Under the pieces are notes generated by a model. The model did not search any database, was not told the origin of the DNA, and saw only the letters and a program-made list of their open reading frames with translations. DNA of 64,000 bases from JAKPAM01 sp047601745 (GTDB lineage Bacteria; Pseudomonadota; Gammaproteobacteria; Burkholderiales; Burkholderiaceae_E), in assembly GCA_047601745.1 (NCBI GenBank), contig JASGIS010000001.1, positions 3,224,001 to 3,288,000 of the forward strand. Direction: 5' to 3'. Position 1 is the stretch's first letter. Each line of letters opens with the position of its first letter. Of the stretch, positions 32,721 to 41,724 are shown one piece after another. A program made the translations under genes and the position numbers.

Positions 32721-34361
32721 ATGCTGATCCAGCGCGCCGACAGCTACGAAGCCATCTACCGGGCATTCCAGTGGCGACTGCCCGCCCGCTACAACATCGC
32801 ATCGGATGTCTGCGATCGGCACGCCGTCGGCGAGCCGCGCACGGCGCTGATCCACGACCGCGATGACGGCAGCACCGAGACCTACAGCTTCCACCGGATC
32901 CGGCAGCACGCCAACCAGTGCGCGAACCTGCTTCGTCACCTCGGGCTGCAGGCCGGCGACCGGGTGCTGCTCTACCTGGGGCAGGATCCGGCGACCGCGA
33001 TCGCCCACGTCGCGTGCTGGAAGGCCGGCATGATCTCGGTGCCGACGTCGCGGCTGTTCGGCACCGAGGGGCTCGCCTACCGGCTGCGTGACAGCGGTGC
33101 GAAGCTCGTCATCACCGACGAGGCCGGCTGCGCGACCGTCGACGCGGTGCGCGGCCAGGCGCCCGAGTTGCGCCAGGTGTTGCTGACAGGCGGCGAGGCT
33201 CCCCGTACGCTGGACTTCTGGCGCGAACTGTCACGCGCGTCGGATGCATTCGACACCTTGTCGCTGACACCCGATACACCGGCATTCATCAACTACACGT
33301 CGGGCACCACCGGATTGCCGAAGGGCACGCTGCAGGGGCACCGATCGATGCTCGGGCACATGCCGGGGCTCGAGATGATCTACGACTTCCTGCCGCAGTC
33401 CGGCGACGTGATGTGGTCGCCGGCCGATTGGTCGTGGCTGGCCGGACTGATGGACGTGCTGATGCCGGCGTGGTTCTGCGGCCTGCCGGTGCTCACCTAC
33501 CGCAATGCCAGCTTCGATCCGGAGCAGGCATTCTCGTTGATGGGACGGCACCACGTGCGCACCAGCCTGTTGACGCCGACGATGCTGCGCCGGCTCAGCG
33601 ACGTGCGCGATCCGGTCCGGCGCTACGGCGTCGCATTGCGCAGCGTCATCAGCGGCGGCGAATCGCTCGGCAAGGAGACGCTGGAGTGGGCGAACGCCGC
33701 GCTCGGCGTCCGGGTCAACGAAGCCTTCGGCCAGACCGAATGCAACATCGTGCTGGGCAACTGCGCCAGCGTGCTGCCGCCGAAACCCGGTTCGCTGGGC
33801 AAACCGCTGCCGGGCCACGTCGCGGCGATCGTCGACGAAGCCGGACAGCCGGTCGCCGACGGCCAGGTCGGGCAGATCGCGTTCCGGCGACCGGACCCGG
33901 TGATGTTCCTCGAGTACTGGAACAAGCCCCAGGCGACCCGTGACAAGTTCAGCGGCGACTGGCTGCTGACCGGTGACCTCGGCCGCCGCGACGAGGACGG
34001 CTACTACTGGTACGTCAGCCGGGCCGACGACGTGATCACCAGTGCCGGCTACCGCATCGGTCCCGGCGAGATCGAGGACGCGCTGAACAGTCATCCGGCG
34101 ATCTCGCTGTCGGCCGCCGTCGGCATACCGGATCCGACGCGTACCGAGTCGATCCGCGCGTACGTGGTACTGCGTCCGGGCTTCGAGCCGGCCGACGGAT
34201 TGGCCGACGAGATCCGGTCCTGGGTACGGCGGCGACTGGCCCGCCACGAGGTGCCGCGCGACGTCGTGTTCGCCGATTTGCTGCCGATGACCGCGACCGG
34301 CAAGATCATCCGCGCGGAACTGCGCAGGCGGGCGAGATCCGACGATTCGCCGTCGGACTAA
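32721..34361 (+). CDS. AMP-forming acyl-CoA synthetase
   Basis: 546 residues of the ANL superfamily. The P-loop motif YTSGTTGLPKG is at 192-202, EAFGQTECN in the adenylate region, TGDLGRRDEDGYYWYVSRADDVI marks the hinge, and the catalytic Lys528 is in TATGKIIR. The overall form is closest to medium-chain (xenobiotic/acetoacetyl-type) acyl-CoA ligases. It activates the free acid that the kinase and ACAD then process. ATG 32721 with GGGAG upstream is preferred; an in-frame TTG at 32694 overlapping the ACAD stop is possible. It ends the operon. Confidence 0.92.
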   Translation: MLIQRADSYEAIYRAFQWRLPARYNIASDVCDRHAVGEPRTALIHDRDDGSTETYSFHRIRQHANQCANLLRHLGLQAGDRVLLYLGQDPATAIAHVACWKAGMISVPTSRLFGTEGLAYRLRDSGAKLVITDEAGCATVDAVRGQAPELRQVLLTGGEAPRTLDFWRELSRASDAFDTLSLTPDTPAFINYTSGTTGLPKGTLQGHRSMLGHMPGLEMIYDFLPQSGDVMWSPADWSWLAGLMDVLMPAWFCGLPVLTYRNASFDPEQAFSLMGRHHVRTSLLTPTMLRRLSDVRDPVRRYGVALRSVISGGESLGKETLEWANAALGVRVNEAFGQTECNIVLGNCASVLPPKPGSLGKPLPGHVAAIVDEAGQPVADGQVGQIAFRRPDPVMFLEYWNKPQATRDKFSGDWLLTGDLGRRDEDGYYWYVSRADDVITSAGYRIGPGEIEDALNSHPAISLSAAVGIPDPTRTESIRAYVVLRPGFEPADGLADEIRSWVRRRLARHEVPRDVVFADLLPMTATGKIIRAELRRRARSDDSPSD

Positions 34362-34557
34362 GCAACGGGGCTCCGGTCATCGTCGTTCCTCGTGCGGCCG
34401 GGCGGCCAGCTCGGCGGCGAAGGGCGGATCGCGCGGTTCACATCGCCCAGCGCGAGCCGCCTGGCCGACGTTATCAAGGGTGATGTTTTACCCCTATGCC
34501 CGGACTAAGTCGGACCCATCAGAGTGATGGCTGCTCCGACTCGACTAAGGGCATGCG

Positions 34558-35355
34558 ATGACTTCTTCCTCCTCGATCACGCCGGCCGGCTGGCTCAACA
34601 AGGTCCCGGAAATCACGCTGGCGTTCTGGATCATCAAGATCCTGTCCACCACGGTCGGCGAGACCGTGGCCGACTATCTGGCGGTCGATGCCGGGTTCGG
34701 ACAGGCCGCCACGGCAGGCGTGATGGGCGCGTTGACGATCGGCGCGCTGGTCATGCAGATGCGTACTCGCCGCTATACGCCGTGGATCTACTGGCTCACC
34801 GTGGTGCTGGTCAGCGTGGTCGGAACGCAGATCACCGATCTGCTGACGGACGGCCTGGGCGTCAGCCTGTACCTGAGCACTTTCGTGTTCACCGTGGCGC
34901 TCGCCGCGATCTTCTTCATCTGGTATCGGGTGGAGCGCACGTTGTCGATCCACGAGGTCGTGACGCCTCGTCGCGAAGGGTTCTACTGGGCGGCCATCCT
35001 GTGCGCGTTCGCGCTGGGAACCGCCTCCGGCGACCTGGCGACCGAGGCGCTGGGCCTGGGCTTCACCCGGGGCGCGATCGTGTTCGGCACGCTGATCGGT
35101 ATCACCTATGCGATCTGGCGCCTGGGCGGAAACGCCGTGCTGACTTTCTGGATCGCCTACATCCTGACACGCCCGCTCGGCGCCGCCCTCGGCGATCTGC
35201 TGACGCAGGCCAAGGCTTATGGCGGCCTGGGCATCGGCGCCATGTGGACCAGCGCGCTGTTCCTTTCGGTGATCGTGCTTCTGGTCGGCGTCGCGCAATT
35301 GACGATCAGCGGGGACGGGCCGGATCGGGTCCGGCCGAGCCGGGCCTCCCGATAG
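34558..35355 (+). CDS. COG4705-type multi-span membrane protein
   Basis: 265 residues with about eight membrane segments arranged as two related halves. The repeated features are KVPEITLAFWIIK...GETVADYL at the start and GNAVLTFWIAYILTRPLGAALGDLL in the second half, the hallmark of uncharacterised COG4705 proteins often found beside two-component systems. The ATG has no strong ribosome site but follows an upstream stop-rich region. The preceding 196-bp gap has no gene; GACTAAG occurs twice in it (34503-34509, 34543-34549). Molecular function unknown. Confidence 0.8.
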   Translation: MTSSSSITPAGWLNKVPEITLAFWIIKILSTTVGETVADYLAVDAGFGQAATAGVMGALTIGALVMQMRTRRYTPWIYWLTVVLVSVVGTQITDLLTDGLGVSLYLSTFVFTVALAAIFFIWYRVERTLSIHEVVTPRREGFYWAAILCAFALGTASGDLATEALGLGFTRGAIVFGTLIGITYAIWRLGGNAVLTFWIAYILTRPLGAALGDLLTQAKAYGGLGIGAMWTSALFLSVIVLLVGVAQLTISGDGPDRVRPSRASR

Positions 35356-35385
35356 TCGACCACCGTTTTTTTTCAAGGAGAAATC

Positions 35386-35898
35386 GTGTTGTCACCGTAC
35401 TCCGTCCGGCATGCCGCATGCGCTCTGTCGGCCGTCCTGTCGATGGTCATGGTGGTCGGCTGTTCCAAGCCCGCCGATCCGCCCGGCGCGGCCGCCGCGC
35501 CGGCGACGCAGGCTCCTGTGCCGGCGACGTCGGCCCCCATGGCGACGGCGCAGGCGCCTGCGGCGACGACGCAAGCGCCTGTGGAGACGGCGCAAGCGTC
35601 GGTGTCGTCGAAGCTCGGCGATCTGACGGCATTCCGCGACATTGCCAGCGACGTGGCCGCTCTCGTGGACAACGGTGATCTCCCCGGCGCCAAGACCCGC
35701 ATCAAGGATCTGGAACTCGCCTGGGACGGCGCCGAGGCGGGCCTCAAGCCTCGCGCCGCCGAGGACTGGCATGTGCTCGACAAAGCCATCGACCGTGCGC
35801 TGGCGGCTCTGCGAGCCAAGACCCCCCGACAGGACGACTGCAAGGCAGCCATCACCGATCTGCTGGCAGTCTTCGATCGATTCCAGCGCAGGGCCTGA
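35386..35898 (+). CDS. Predicted lipoprotein
   Basis: 170 residues. A lipoprotein signal ending MVVGC (Cys26) is followed by an Ala/Pro/Thr-rich linker (about 30-70) and a conserved-looking helical C-terminal domain with ALVDNGDLPGAKTRIKDLELAWD. The start is GTG 35386 with AAGGAG eight bases upstream. The linker would let the domain reach across the periplasm. It lies between the COG4705 protein and the two-component system and may be part of their signalling or transport function. Domain not identified by name. Confidence 0.8.
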   Translation: MLSPYSVRHAACALSAVLSMVMVVGCSKPADPPGAAAAPATQAPVPATSAPMATAQAPAATTQAPVETAQASVSSKLGDLTAFRDIASDVAALVDNGDLPGAKTRIKDLELAWDGAEAGLKPRAAEDWHVLDKAIDRALAALRAKTPRQDDCKAAITDLLAVFDRFQRRA

Positions 35899-35973
35899 GC
35901 CGGGACGTAGGGCCTGAGCCGGGAGTTTCTCCGATCAGGGCATCCGCGGGGACGCGCTGGCTTAAAGTTCGGG

Positions 35974-36009
35974 GGCCGGCCCGGTCTTCGTTCGAGGGTC
36001 GGGCCGGCC
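35974..36009 (+). terminator. Strong hairpin between the lipoprotein and response-regulator genes
   Basis: A perfect 10-bp stem (GGCCGGCCCG at 35974-35983 with its complement at 36000-36009) encloses a 16-nt loop. The following bases (TTCGG) are not a T-run, so termination may be partial or the hairpin may stabilise the upstream message. Confidence 0.45.
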
Positions 36010-36032
36010 TTCGGATGGAATGAGGAGAGGGG

Positions 36033-36698
36033 ATGCGGGTACTGCTGGTCGAGGACGACCCCATGATCGGCGAGGAGATCCAGGCCGCGCTGAAGGACGC
36101 ATCCTATGCGGCGGACTGGGTGGGCAACGGGCAGACCGCGCTCGCCACGTTGGACAGCCAGCGCTATGACGTGGTGCTGCTCGACCTGGGCTTGCCCGGC
36201 CGGGACGGGCTGGACGTGCTGGCCCGCATCCGCGCGCGGGACAACCCGGTGCCGCTGCTCATCATCACCGCTCGCGACGACCTGGACGACCGCCTGCGCG
36301 GGCTGGACGGCGGGGCCGACGACTACGTGCTCAAGCCCTTCGAGATGGCCGAGCTGCTGGCGCGGATGCGGGCCGTGCTGCGCCGCAAGGCGGGTGCCGC
36401 GTCGCCCACGCTCGGCAACGGCGTGGTGTGGCTCGACCCGGCCACCAAGGAGGCCGGCGTCCAAGGCGGCGCGCCGGTGCGACTGTCCGGGCGCGAGTTC
36501 GCGCTGCTGCAGGCCCTGATGGTGCGGCCCGGTGCCATCCTCTCGCGCGCCGAGCTCGAGGATCGCATCTACGGCTGGGGCGAAGAGGTCGAGAGCAATG
36601 CGGTCGAATACCTGATCCACGCGCTGCGGCGCAAGCTGGGCAGCGCCGTCATCAAGAATGTTCGAGGTGTGGGGTGGATGGTTTCCAAAGGCGCTTGA
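36033..36698 (+). CDS. OmpR/QseB-type response regulator
   Basis: 221 residues. The receiver domain (1-115) has the acidic pair EDD (7-9), phospho-acceptor Asp51 (LLDLGLPG), Thr in IITAR and Lys in LKPF. The winged-helix output domain (about 125-220) ends in the typical IKNVRGVGWMV. It precedes the sensor kinase gene with an overlap. Its targets may include the neighbouring COG4705, lipoprotein and PAP2 genes; this is inferred from linkage. Confidence 0.94.
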   Translation: MRVLLVEDDPMIGEEIQAALKDASYAADWVGNGQTALATLDSQRYDVVLLDLGLPGRDGLDVLARIRARDNPVPLLIITARDDLDDRLRGLDGGADDYVLKPFEMAELLARMRAVLRRKAGAASPTLGNGVVWLDPATKEAGVQGGAPVRLSGREFALLQALMVRPGAILSRAELEDRIYGWGEEVESNAVEYLIHALRRKLGSAVIKNVRGVGWMVSKGA

Positions 36699-38032
36699 AC
36701 GCGTCGGTACAGCGCAAGCTGTCGATCACCCTGTCGCTGGCCATCCTGATGGTGGCGGTCGTGTCGGGGGCTTTTTCGTTCCACTCGGCTTTCGAGGACG
36801 CGAACGAATTGCAGGACGACGTGTTGCGCCAGGTGGCCCGGATCATGGATCGCCAACACCTGTCGCCCGACCGCCCGGTCAGCGAAGAGTGCGACCAGGG
36901 TCCCAGCGAGGAATCCTGCGTGATCGTGCAGCGCCTGGGCCAGGCCTCCTCCGTGCTGGGGGTCGATGCGGGCGGTCCGCTCCCTTTGTCCCCGACCCTG
37001 CCCGACGGTTTGCAAACGCTGCTGCTCGACGGCGAGATGTTCAGGGTGCTGATCAGGACGACGCTGGCCGGCGAGCGCATCGCGGTCGCTCAGGAATCGG
37101 ATTTTCGCGACGAGATCGCCCGCGATAGCGCGTTGCGCACCGTGATGCCGCTGCTGTTGCTGGTGCCGGTGCTGTTGTGGACGATGACCGATCTGGTGCG
37201 CAAGATGTTCGGGCCCATCGCCGTGCTGGCGCGGAGCATCGACCGGCGCTCCGAACGCGACCTGCACCCGATCGATGACGGCCCCGTGCCCGCCGAGATA
37301 CGTCCGTTCGTCGTGGCCATCAACCGGCTGCTGGCCCGCGTGGAGCGGTCGATGGACGCGCAGCGCCGCTTCGTCGCGGACGCGGCGCACGAGCTGCGCT
37401 CGCCGATGACGGCCCTGTCGCTGCAGGCCGAGCGGCTGGCCCAGGCGGAGATGTCCGATCGCGCGCGCGATCGGCTGGCGACGCTGCGCCAGGGCATCGA
37501 GCGCGGCCGCAGGCTGCTGGATCAGATGCTGGCGCTGGCGCGAGCCCAGTCGTCCGCGGAACCGCCGGCGGCACCCGTATCGGTGCAGGGCATCTACCGG
37601 CGCGCGCTGGAAGACCTGTTGCCGCTGGCCGAGGCCAGGCGCATCGACATCGGGGTCGAGGGGGCGCAGGACGCACTGGTGCAGGTGTCCGAGCTGGACC
37701 TGATCGCCATCGTCAGGAACCTGGTCGACAACGCCATCCGCCACACGCCGCCGGACGGCCGGGTCGACCTGTCGGTGGGCCTGGAGCAGGGGCGCGCCGT
37801 GCTGCGCATCCAGGACAGCGGGCCCGGCATCGCGCCGGCCGAGCGCGAGCGCGTGTTCGACGCGTTCTATCGCCCGCCCGGCAGCGGGCAGACCGGCTCG
37901 GGCCTGGGCCTGGCGATCGTGCGGGCCATCGCCGCCCGCATCGGCGCGGACATCCGCCTCGGGTTCGCCGACGAGGCCGCGCAGCGCGGCCTGCGCGTCG
38001 AGATCCTGATTCCGGTTCCGGGCGGCGGCTGA
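36674..38032 (+). CDS. Sensor histidine kinase, QseC/TctE-like
   Basis: About 452 residues. Membrane segments lie at about 16-35 and 155-172 and enclose a periplasmic domain with two cysteines (Cys73, Cys82) that could form a disulfide. HAMP-like region and H-box follow with His239 (DAAHELRSP), then N-box NLVDNAIRH and G-boxes DSGPGI and GSGLGLAIV. It phosphorylates the upstream response regulator. No ATG is available; GTG 36674 (GAGG upstream) or TTG 36695 are the candidate starts, both overlapping the regulator gene. Confidence 0.9.
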   Translation: MDGFQRRLNASVQRKLSITLSLAILMVAVVSGAFSFHSAFEDANELQDDVLRQVARIMDRQHLSPDRPVSEECDQGPSEESCVIVQRLGQASSVLGVDAGGPLPLSPTLPDGLQTLLLDGEMFRVLIRTTLAGERIAVAQESDFRDEIARDSALRTVMPLLLLVPVLLWTMTDLVRKMFGPIAVLARSIDRRSERDLHPIDDGPVPAEIRPFVVAINRLLARVERSMDAQRRFVADAAHELRSPMTALSLQAERLAQAEMSDRARDRLATLRQGIERGRRLLDQMLALARAQSSAEPPAAPVSVQGIYRRALEDLLPLAEARRIDIGVEGAQDALVQVSELDLIAIVRNLVDNAIRHTPPDGRVDLSVGLEQGRAVLRIQDSGPGIAPAERERVFDAFYRPPGSGQTGSGLGLAIVRAIAARIGADIRLGFADEAAQRGLRVEILIPVPGGG

Positions 38033-38096
38033 GCGTTTCGCGGATCTGCCCACGGACCGGCCATCCCTATGGGACGGCTAAGTCGCCTCGGTCAGC

Positions 38097-38777
38097 ATGG
38101 CCGGCGTCCCGGAGCCCGGCGCGCCGGCGGCGGAAGGTCCGCCGCAGCGGTTTCGCGCCGGTCCGGGCGGACGGGGGCGCCCTGTGGGCCATGTCAACCA
38201 ACAGTTGTTTCTGTGGATCGCGGCCGGATACGAGCCGAACGCCTTCCTGCTGACCCTGGCGCGCTGGCTGGCCCAGGGCGGCGGGTGGCTCGCTTTCGCC
38301 GGCGTGGCCTGGGCGCTGTGGCGCGTGCCGTCCCGCCGCGGCTACCTTGCGTGCGCGGTCGTCGCATGCGGCCTGGCGGCGCTGGCATCGCATGAACTGG
38401 CGGCGTTGCTGAATGCGCCTCGCCCGTTCATGCTGGGTCTGAGTCCGCTCTACGTCGGGCACGGAGCGCGTAGCGGACTGCCGAGCACCCATGCCACCGT
38501 GCTCTTCACGTTGGCGTTCATCTGCGTGCAACGCCCGGAATTGCGGCGCATCGGGCTATGGGTCGGCGGATGGGCGTTGGCGACGGGCTGGGGGCGTGTC
38601 TACTGCGGGCTGCATTTCCCGCTGGACATCGCGGCCGGCATGGTGCTGGCGGCCGTCATCGCGCTGGCTTTCCACGGCGCGGCGTTGGCGTGGATAGGCC
38701 TGCGCCGACGCGTTCGCCGGCAGCGCGTGGCCGCCCCGCTGCGGGTGCCGGGGCCGGGGCCGGCGGCGGGCGCCTGA
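38097..38777 (+). CDS. PAP2-superfamily membrane phosphatase
   Basis: About 226 residues with five to six membrane segments. The three PAP2 motifs are visible: an ending NAPRPF for KxxxxxxRP, GLPSTHA for PSxH, and GRVYCGLHFPLD for SRxxxxxHxxxD (Gly in place of the usual Ser). It would remove phosphate from undecaprenyl pyrophosphate, phosphatidate or lipid A at the periplasmic face. The start is uncertain; the first 30 residues are low complexity and a later GTG (about 38184) may be used. CTAAGTCG lies just upstream at 38078-38085, as before the COG4705 gene. Confidence 0.85.
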   Translation: MAGVPEPGAPAAEGPPQRFRAGPGGRGRPVGHVNQQLFLWIAAGYEPNAFLLTLARWLAQGGGWLAFAGVAWALWRVPSRRGYLACAVVACGLAALASHELAALLNAPRPFMLGLSPLYVGHGARSGLPSTHATVLFTLAFICVQRPELRRIGLWVGGWALATGWGRVYCGLHFPLDIAAGMVLAAVIALAFHGAALAWIGLRRRVRRQRVAAPLRVPGPGPAAGA

Positions 38778-38804
38778 GCTCGTTTTCGGCGAGCAGTCGC
38801 CTCG

Positions 38805-39599
38805 TCAAGCCCGGTCGCGCAACGTCGTCAGAGGCTGCGCGGCGAGTTCATCGACGAGTTCGCGCAGCACCGTCACCAGATGCCGGTACAGCGCCTCGCC
38901 GCGCCGCGCATCGGCCGCGGCGGCGTTTCCGCTGGCGCCGGCCGCATGCAGATCCTGGCTCATCCAGCCGAAGCCGACCGGTTTTTCGACACCGAGCCAG
39001 CGGTGCCGCGCCGCCAGCCGCGCCGGCAATGCGTGAAAATCCGCGCAGGCCTCGCGCCGGACCAGCTCCGGATGCAGGTGGAGCATCAGCGACGTCTCGA
39101 CCTCGCCGCCGTGCAGGCCGTGCGCCAGTTCGTCGGCCGCGAACAGGCCCGCGGGCGAGCCGAACGCGGAGTGGTTCGCGCGCACGGCGAACAGGCCCAG
39201 GCGCTGCCGCAGGCGCAGCGCGGCCAGCGTCACCAGCGGATTGTTGCCGCCGTGCGTGTTCAACAGCACGAGCTTGCGCAATCCGGCGCGAGCGACGGCG
39301 GTGCCCAGATCATCCCAGGCAGCCAGCAGCGTTTCGACGCCGTGCGTCAGCGAACCCGGATAGTCCGTATGCTCGAGGCTGTGGCCGATCTGTTGGGCCG
39401 GCAGGATCAGGACGTCGGCCCGAGGCGGCTCGTCGCGCAGACCGCGGACCAAGGCTTCGTTGATCAGCGCGTCGGTGCCGAGCGGCAGATGCGGGCCGTG
39501 CTGCTCGACCGCGGCGAGCGGCAGCAGCACGATCGTCCGTTCGGCATCGAGACCGTCGAAGTCCTTGCTAATGAGAGCGCGCCAGTCACGAACAGCCAT
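38805..39599 (-). CDS. Creatininase-family amidohydrolase (ArfB/MftE-like)
   Basis: 264 residues of the creatininase superfamily. The metal ligands are visible: Glu32 and His34 in VEQHGPHLPLGTD, Asp43, a His in THGGNN and a Glu in GEVETSL. Members include creatininase, the formamide hydrolase ArfB and the peptidase MftE. It is divergent from a RibD-type reductase gene (145 bp between starts) and near a PTPS-like gene, so hydrolysis of a formamidopyrimidine intermediate is more plausible here than creatinine breakdown. That preference is inference. Confidence 0.88.
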   Translation of the reverse strand: MAVRDWRALISKDFDGLDAERTIVLLPLAAVEQHGPHLPLGTDALINEALVRGLRDEPPRADVLILPAQQIGHSLEHTDYPGSLTHGVETLLAAWDDLGTAVARAGLRKLVLLNTHGGNNPLVTLAALRLRQRLGLFAVRANHSAFGSPAGLFAADELAHGLHGGEVETSLMLHLHPELVRREACADFHALPARLAARHRWLGVEKPVGFGWMSQDLHAAGASGNAAAADARRGEALYRHLVTVLRELVDELAAQPLTTLRDRA

Positions 39600-39744
39600 C
39601 CCGTGAATATACGCGCCGGATGCGGCCGCCGCGGTCGCGAAGCGCTTGCAGGCCGTTCCGAACGGCTGCCCGGATCGCGCGCGGCCGGCCGCTCGAGAGG
39701 GCAAGCTCGCCCATCGACGCTTTTTCGCCAGGACGAGGCAGGAC

Positions 39745-40782
39745 ATGAGTTCCGATACCGATGACCGCCGCGATGACTGCCGTGATGACTGCCGTGATGA
39801 AGGTCGTGATGAAGGTCGCGATGACGGTCGCGAGGACGGTCGCGAGGACGGTCGCGACGATCGCAGCGACGACGGCTGGGCATTGATCGGCGCGGCCGCG
39901 GCCGCCGCGGAGCGCTATGCGGCCGATGACCGGCCCGCGCGGGTGAGGCTGGAGCAGGATGGCGTGCTCGTCGAAACCTCGCCGGCCGACGGTCGCGCCG
40001 AACTCGGCTGGGAGCCGGGCGATGGCTGGCGATCGCTGCTGCCGGCCGATGACCGGCGTGCCGCGGTCGTCGACCTGTACCTGCCGATCGCTGCCGCGCA
40101 CCTCGGCCGACCCTTGGTCGTCGGCCATCTCGGCCAGAGCCTGGACGGCTACATCGCGACGGCGGCCGGCGATTCGTGCTTCGTCACCGGCCACGCGAAC
40201 ATCCGCCATCTGCACCGGATGCGCGCGCTGTGCGACGCCGTCGTCATCGGTGCCGGCACGGCGGCCGCCGACGACCCGCGGCTGACCGCGCGTCTCGCTT
40301 CGGGGGCCAACCCGCTGCGGGTCATCATCGATCCGCGCGGGCGGCTCGATGGTTCACTGCGGGTGTTCTCGGACGGGGCGGCGCCGACGCTGCGCGCCTG
40401 CCTGCGGTCGACGGGCCTGCAGGCCTGCGAGCGCATGCTGATCGTGGCCGAACGCGATGGCCGCTTCGATCTGGCCGACCTGCTGGCGCAGCTCCGGGCC
40501 CGAGGCTGCGCCCGGATCTTCGTCGAAGGGGGCGGCATCACGGTGTCCGCGTTTCTCGACGCGGGTTTGCTGGATCGCTTGCACGTCGCGGTCGCCGCAT
40601 TGCTGATCGGATCGGGCCGGCCGGCGTTGCGGTTGCCGGGCATCGAGCCTCTGGCCCGCTGTCGGCGACCGGCGACGAAGGTGTTCCGGATGGGCGCCGA
40701 CATGCTGTACGACTGCGAACTCGCGGTGTCGGCGACGGCCGGCGACGGCGACGGCGACGAGACCCTGCGGCGCGTGCTCTGA
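39745..40782 (+). CDS. RibD C-terminal / dihydrofolate-reductase-like reductase with repetitive N terminus
   Basis: 345 residues. The C-terminal two-thirds is a RibD reductase-type domain: GHLGQSLDGYIAT, VIGAGTAAADDPRLTAR, VIIDPRGRLD and FVEGGGITVSAFLDAGLLDRL. It would reduce the ribosyl or ring carbonyl of a pyrimidine intermediate with NADPH. The first 40 residues are a highly charged four-residue repeat (RDDG-like, encoded by 12-bp units at about 39766-39864) with no known counterpart. It is divergent from the creatininase gene and converges with the PTPS operon. Confidence 0.88.
   Translation: MSSDTDDRRDDCRDDCRDEGRDEGRDDGREDGREDGRDDRSDDGWALIGAAAAAAERYAADDRPARVRLEQDGVLVETSPADGRAELGWEPGDGWRSLLPADDRRAAVVDLYLPIAAAHLGRPLVVGHLGQSLDGYIATAAGDSCFVTGHANIRHLHRMRALCDAVVIGAGTAAADDPRLTARLASGANPLRVIIDPRGRLDGSLRVFSDGAAPTLRACLRSTGLQACERMLIVAERDGRFDLADLLAQLRARGCARIFVEGGGITVSAFLDAGLLDRLHVAVAALLIGSGRPALRLPGIEPLARCRRPATKVFRMGADMLYDCELAVSATAGDGDGDETLRRVL
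39766..39873. repeat. 12-bp coding tandem repeat at the start of the RibD-like gene
   Basis: About nine 12-bp units of CGYGAWGAMKGY-type sequence encode RDDC, RDEG, RDDG and REDG steps. Because 12 bp is a multiple of three, unit changes keep the frame. The protein segment is strongly charged and probably disordered. Confidence 0.8.
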
Positions 40783-40908
40783 GCCCGATCGTCGGGCATG
40801 CGCCGCGGCGCGCGCCCGGAGGCCCGATCACGCGCGCCTGAGGCTTCACGCAGGCCCGGCAGCAGCACGAGACGGCGATCGGGGGCTCGATCACGCGTGC
40901 ATGAGGCC

Positions 40909-41724
40909 TCAGGCCTGCGCCCGGTGCGGCATCGCCAGCAGGTCTTCGTGGCCGACGCGCACCGACAGCCGGCCGGCCGCCAGTTGCTGCCGCCGCTGCG
41001 TCAGCCAGCGGGCGATCCGCGCCGATTCCGCCGGCGCGATCTCGCCTGCCGCGGCGTTCCAGCCCTCGAGCAAGGGCCCGATCAGCGCGGCATCATCCGC
41101 GCCGAGTACCCAGTCGCTTCGCGCCGTCCGCACGCGGTAGCCGGCCGCGCGGAAGCGTTCGGCGGCGCGTGCCGCGGCAGTCGGTCCCAGCGCCGGACCG
41201 AAGCCCTTGTCGCCGTGCTGATGTTCATCGAACAGCGCGATGATCGGCGCATCATCGGGCAGCGGCGGATCGATGTCGATACGGCCGTCGACGTTCAGCA
41301 TCGCCATCATCGGCGCACCGGCGGCGACGCAGGCGCCGACGAGTCGCGCCAGCCACGCGTCCGAGACCAGGTCGAGCAGCGCCGAGGCCGCCACCAGCGC
41401 GGTCGGCCGTTCGCCGATGAACGACAGGTCGGCAGCCAGATCGGCGCGCAAGGTCGTCAGCGCCGCGACGCCGGGCAGGTCGCGGCAACGCCGCATCGCT
41501 TCGTCGAGCAGCGGCTGCGTATCGTCGACCAGCAGCCATTCGCAGGGGACCGACAGGCGCGGCGCCAAGTAGCGCGGCAGCGAGCCGCTGCCGCAGCCCA
41601 GATCGACGATGCGCCCGCCCCGCGTCACCGCGAGGGCCGCCGCGAGATCGGCCACCGGGCTCGAGCGGGCGCGACAATCGGCCGGTTCCCGCAGCGCGAG
41701 CCATTCGGCGGAAAAACCGCTCAC
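40909..41724 (-). CDS. Class I SAM-dependent methyltransferase
   Basis: 271 residues. The SAM motif VDLGCGSGSLPRYLAP is near residue 40, with LLVDDTQPLLDEA as the acidic-loop region. GTG 41724 is chosen because GTGA overlaps the TGA of the glycosyltransferase gene, a typical coupled start, and homology begins at GFSAEWLALRE. It is the last gene of the acyltransferase-dehydrogenase-PTPS-glycosyltransferase operon and probably methylates the same product. The 126 bp to the converging RibD-like stop contain only short imperfect inverted repeats. Confidence 0.88.
   Translation of the reverse strand: MSGFSAEWLALREPADCRARSSPVADLAAALAVTRGGRIVDLGCGSGSLPRYLAPRLSVPCEWLLVDDTQPLLDEAMRRCRDLPGVAALTTLRADLAADLSFIGERPTALVAASALLDLVSDAWLARLVGACVAAGAPMMAMLNVDGRIDIDPPLPDDAPIIALFDEHQHGDKGFGPALGPTAAARAAERFRAAGYRVRTARSDWVLGADDAALIGPLLEGWNAAAGEIAPAESARIARWLTQRRQQLAAGRLSVRVGHEDLLAMPHRAQA

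Noticed and set aside
38805..39599. True creatininase feeding creatinine to the sox operon
   Set aside because: The gene's neighbours are a RibD-type reductase and PTPS cluster and no creatinase is present, so the ArfB/MftE-like interpretation is favoured.
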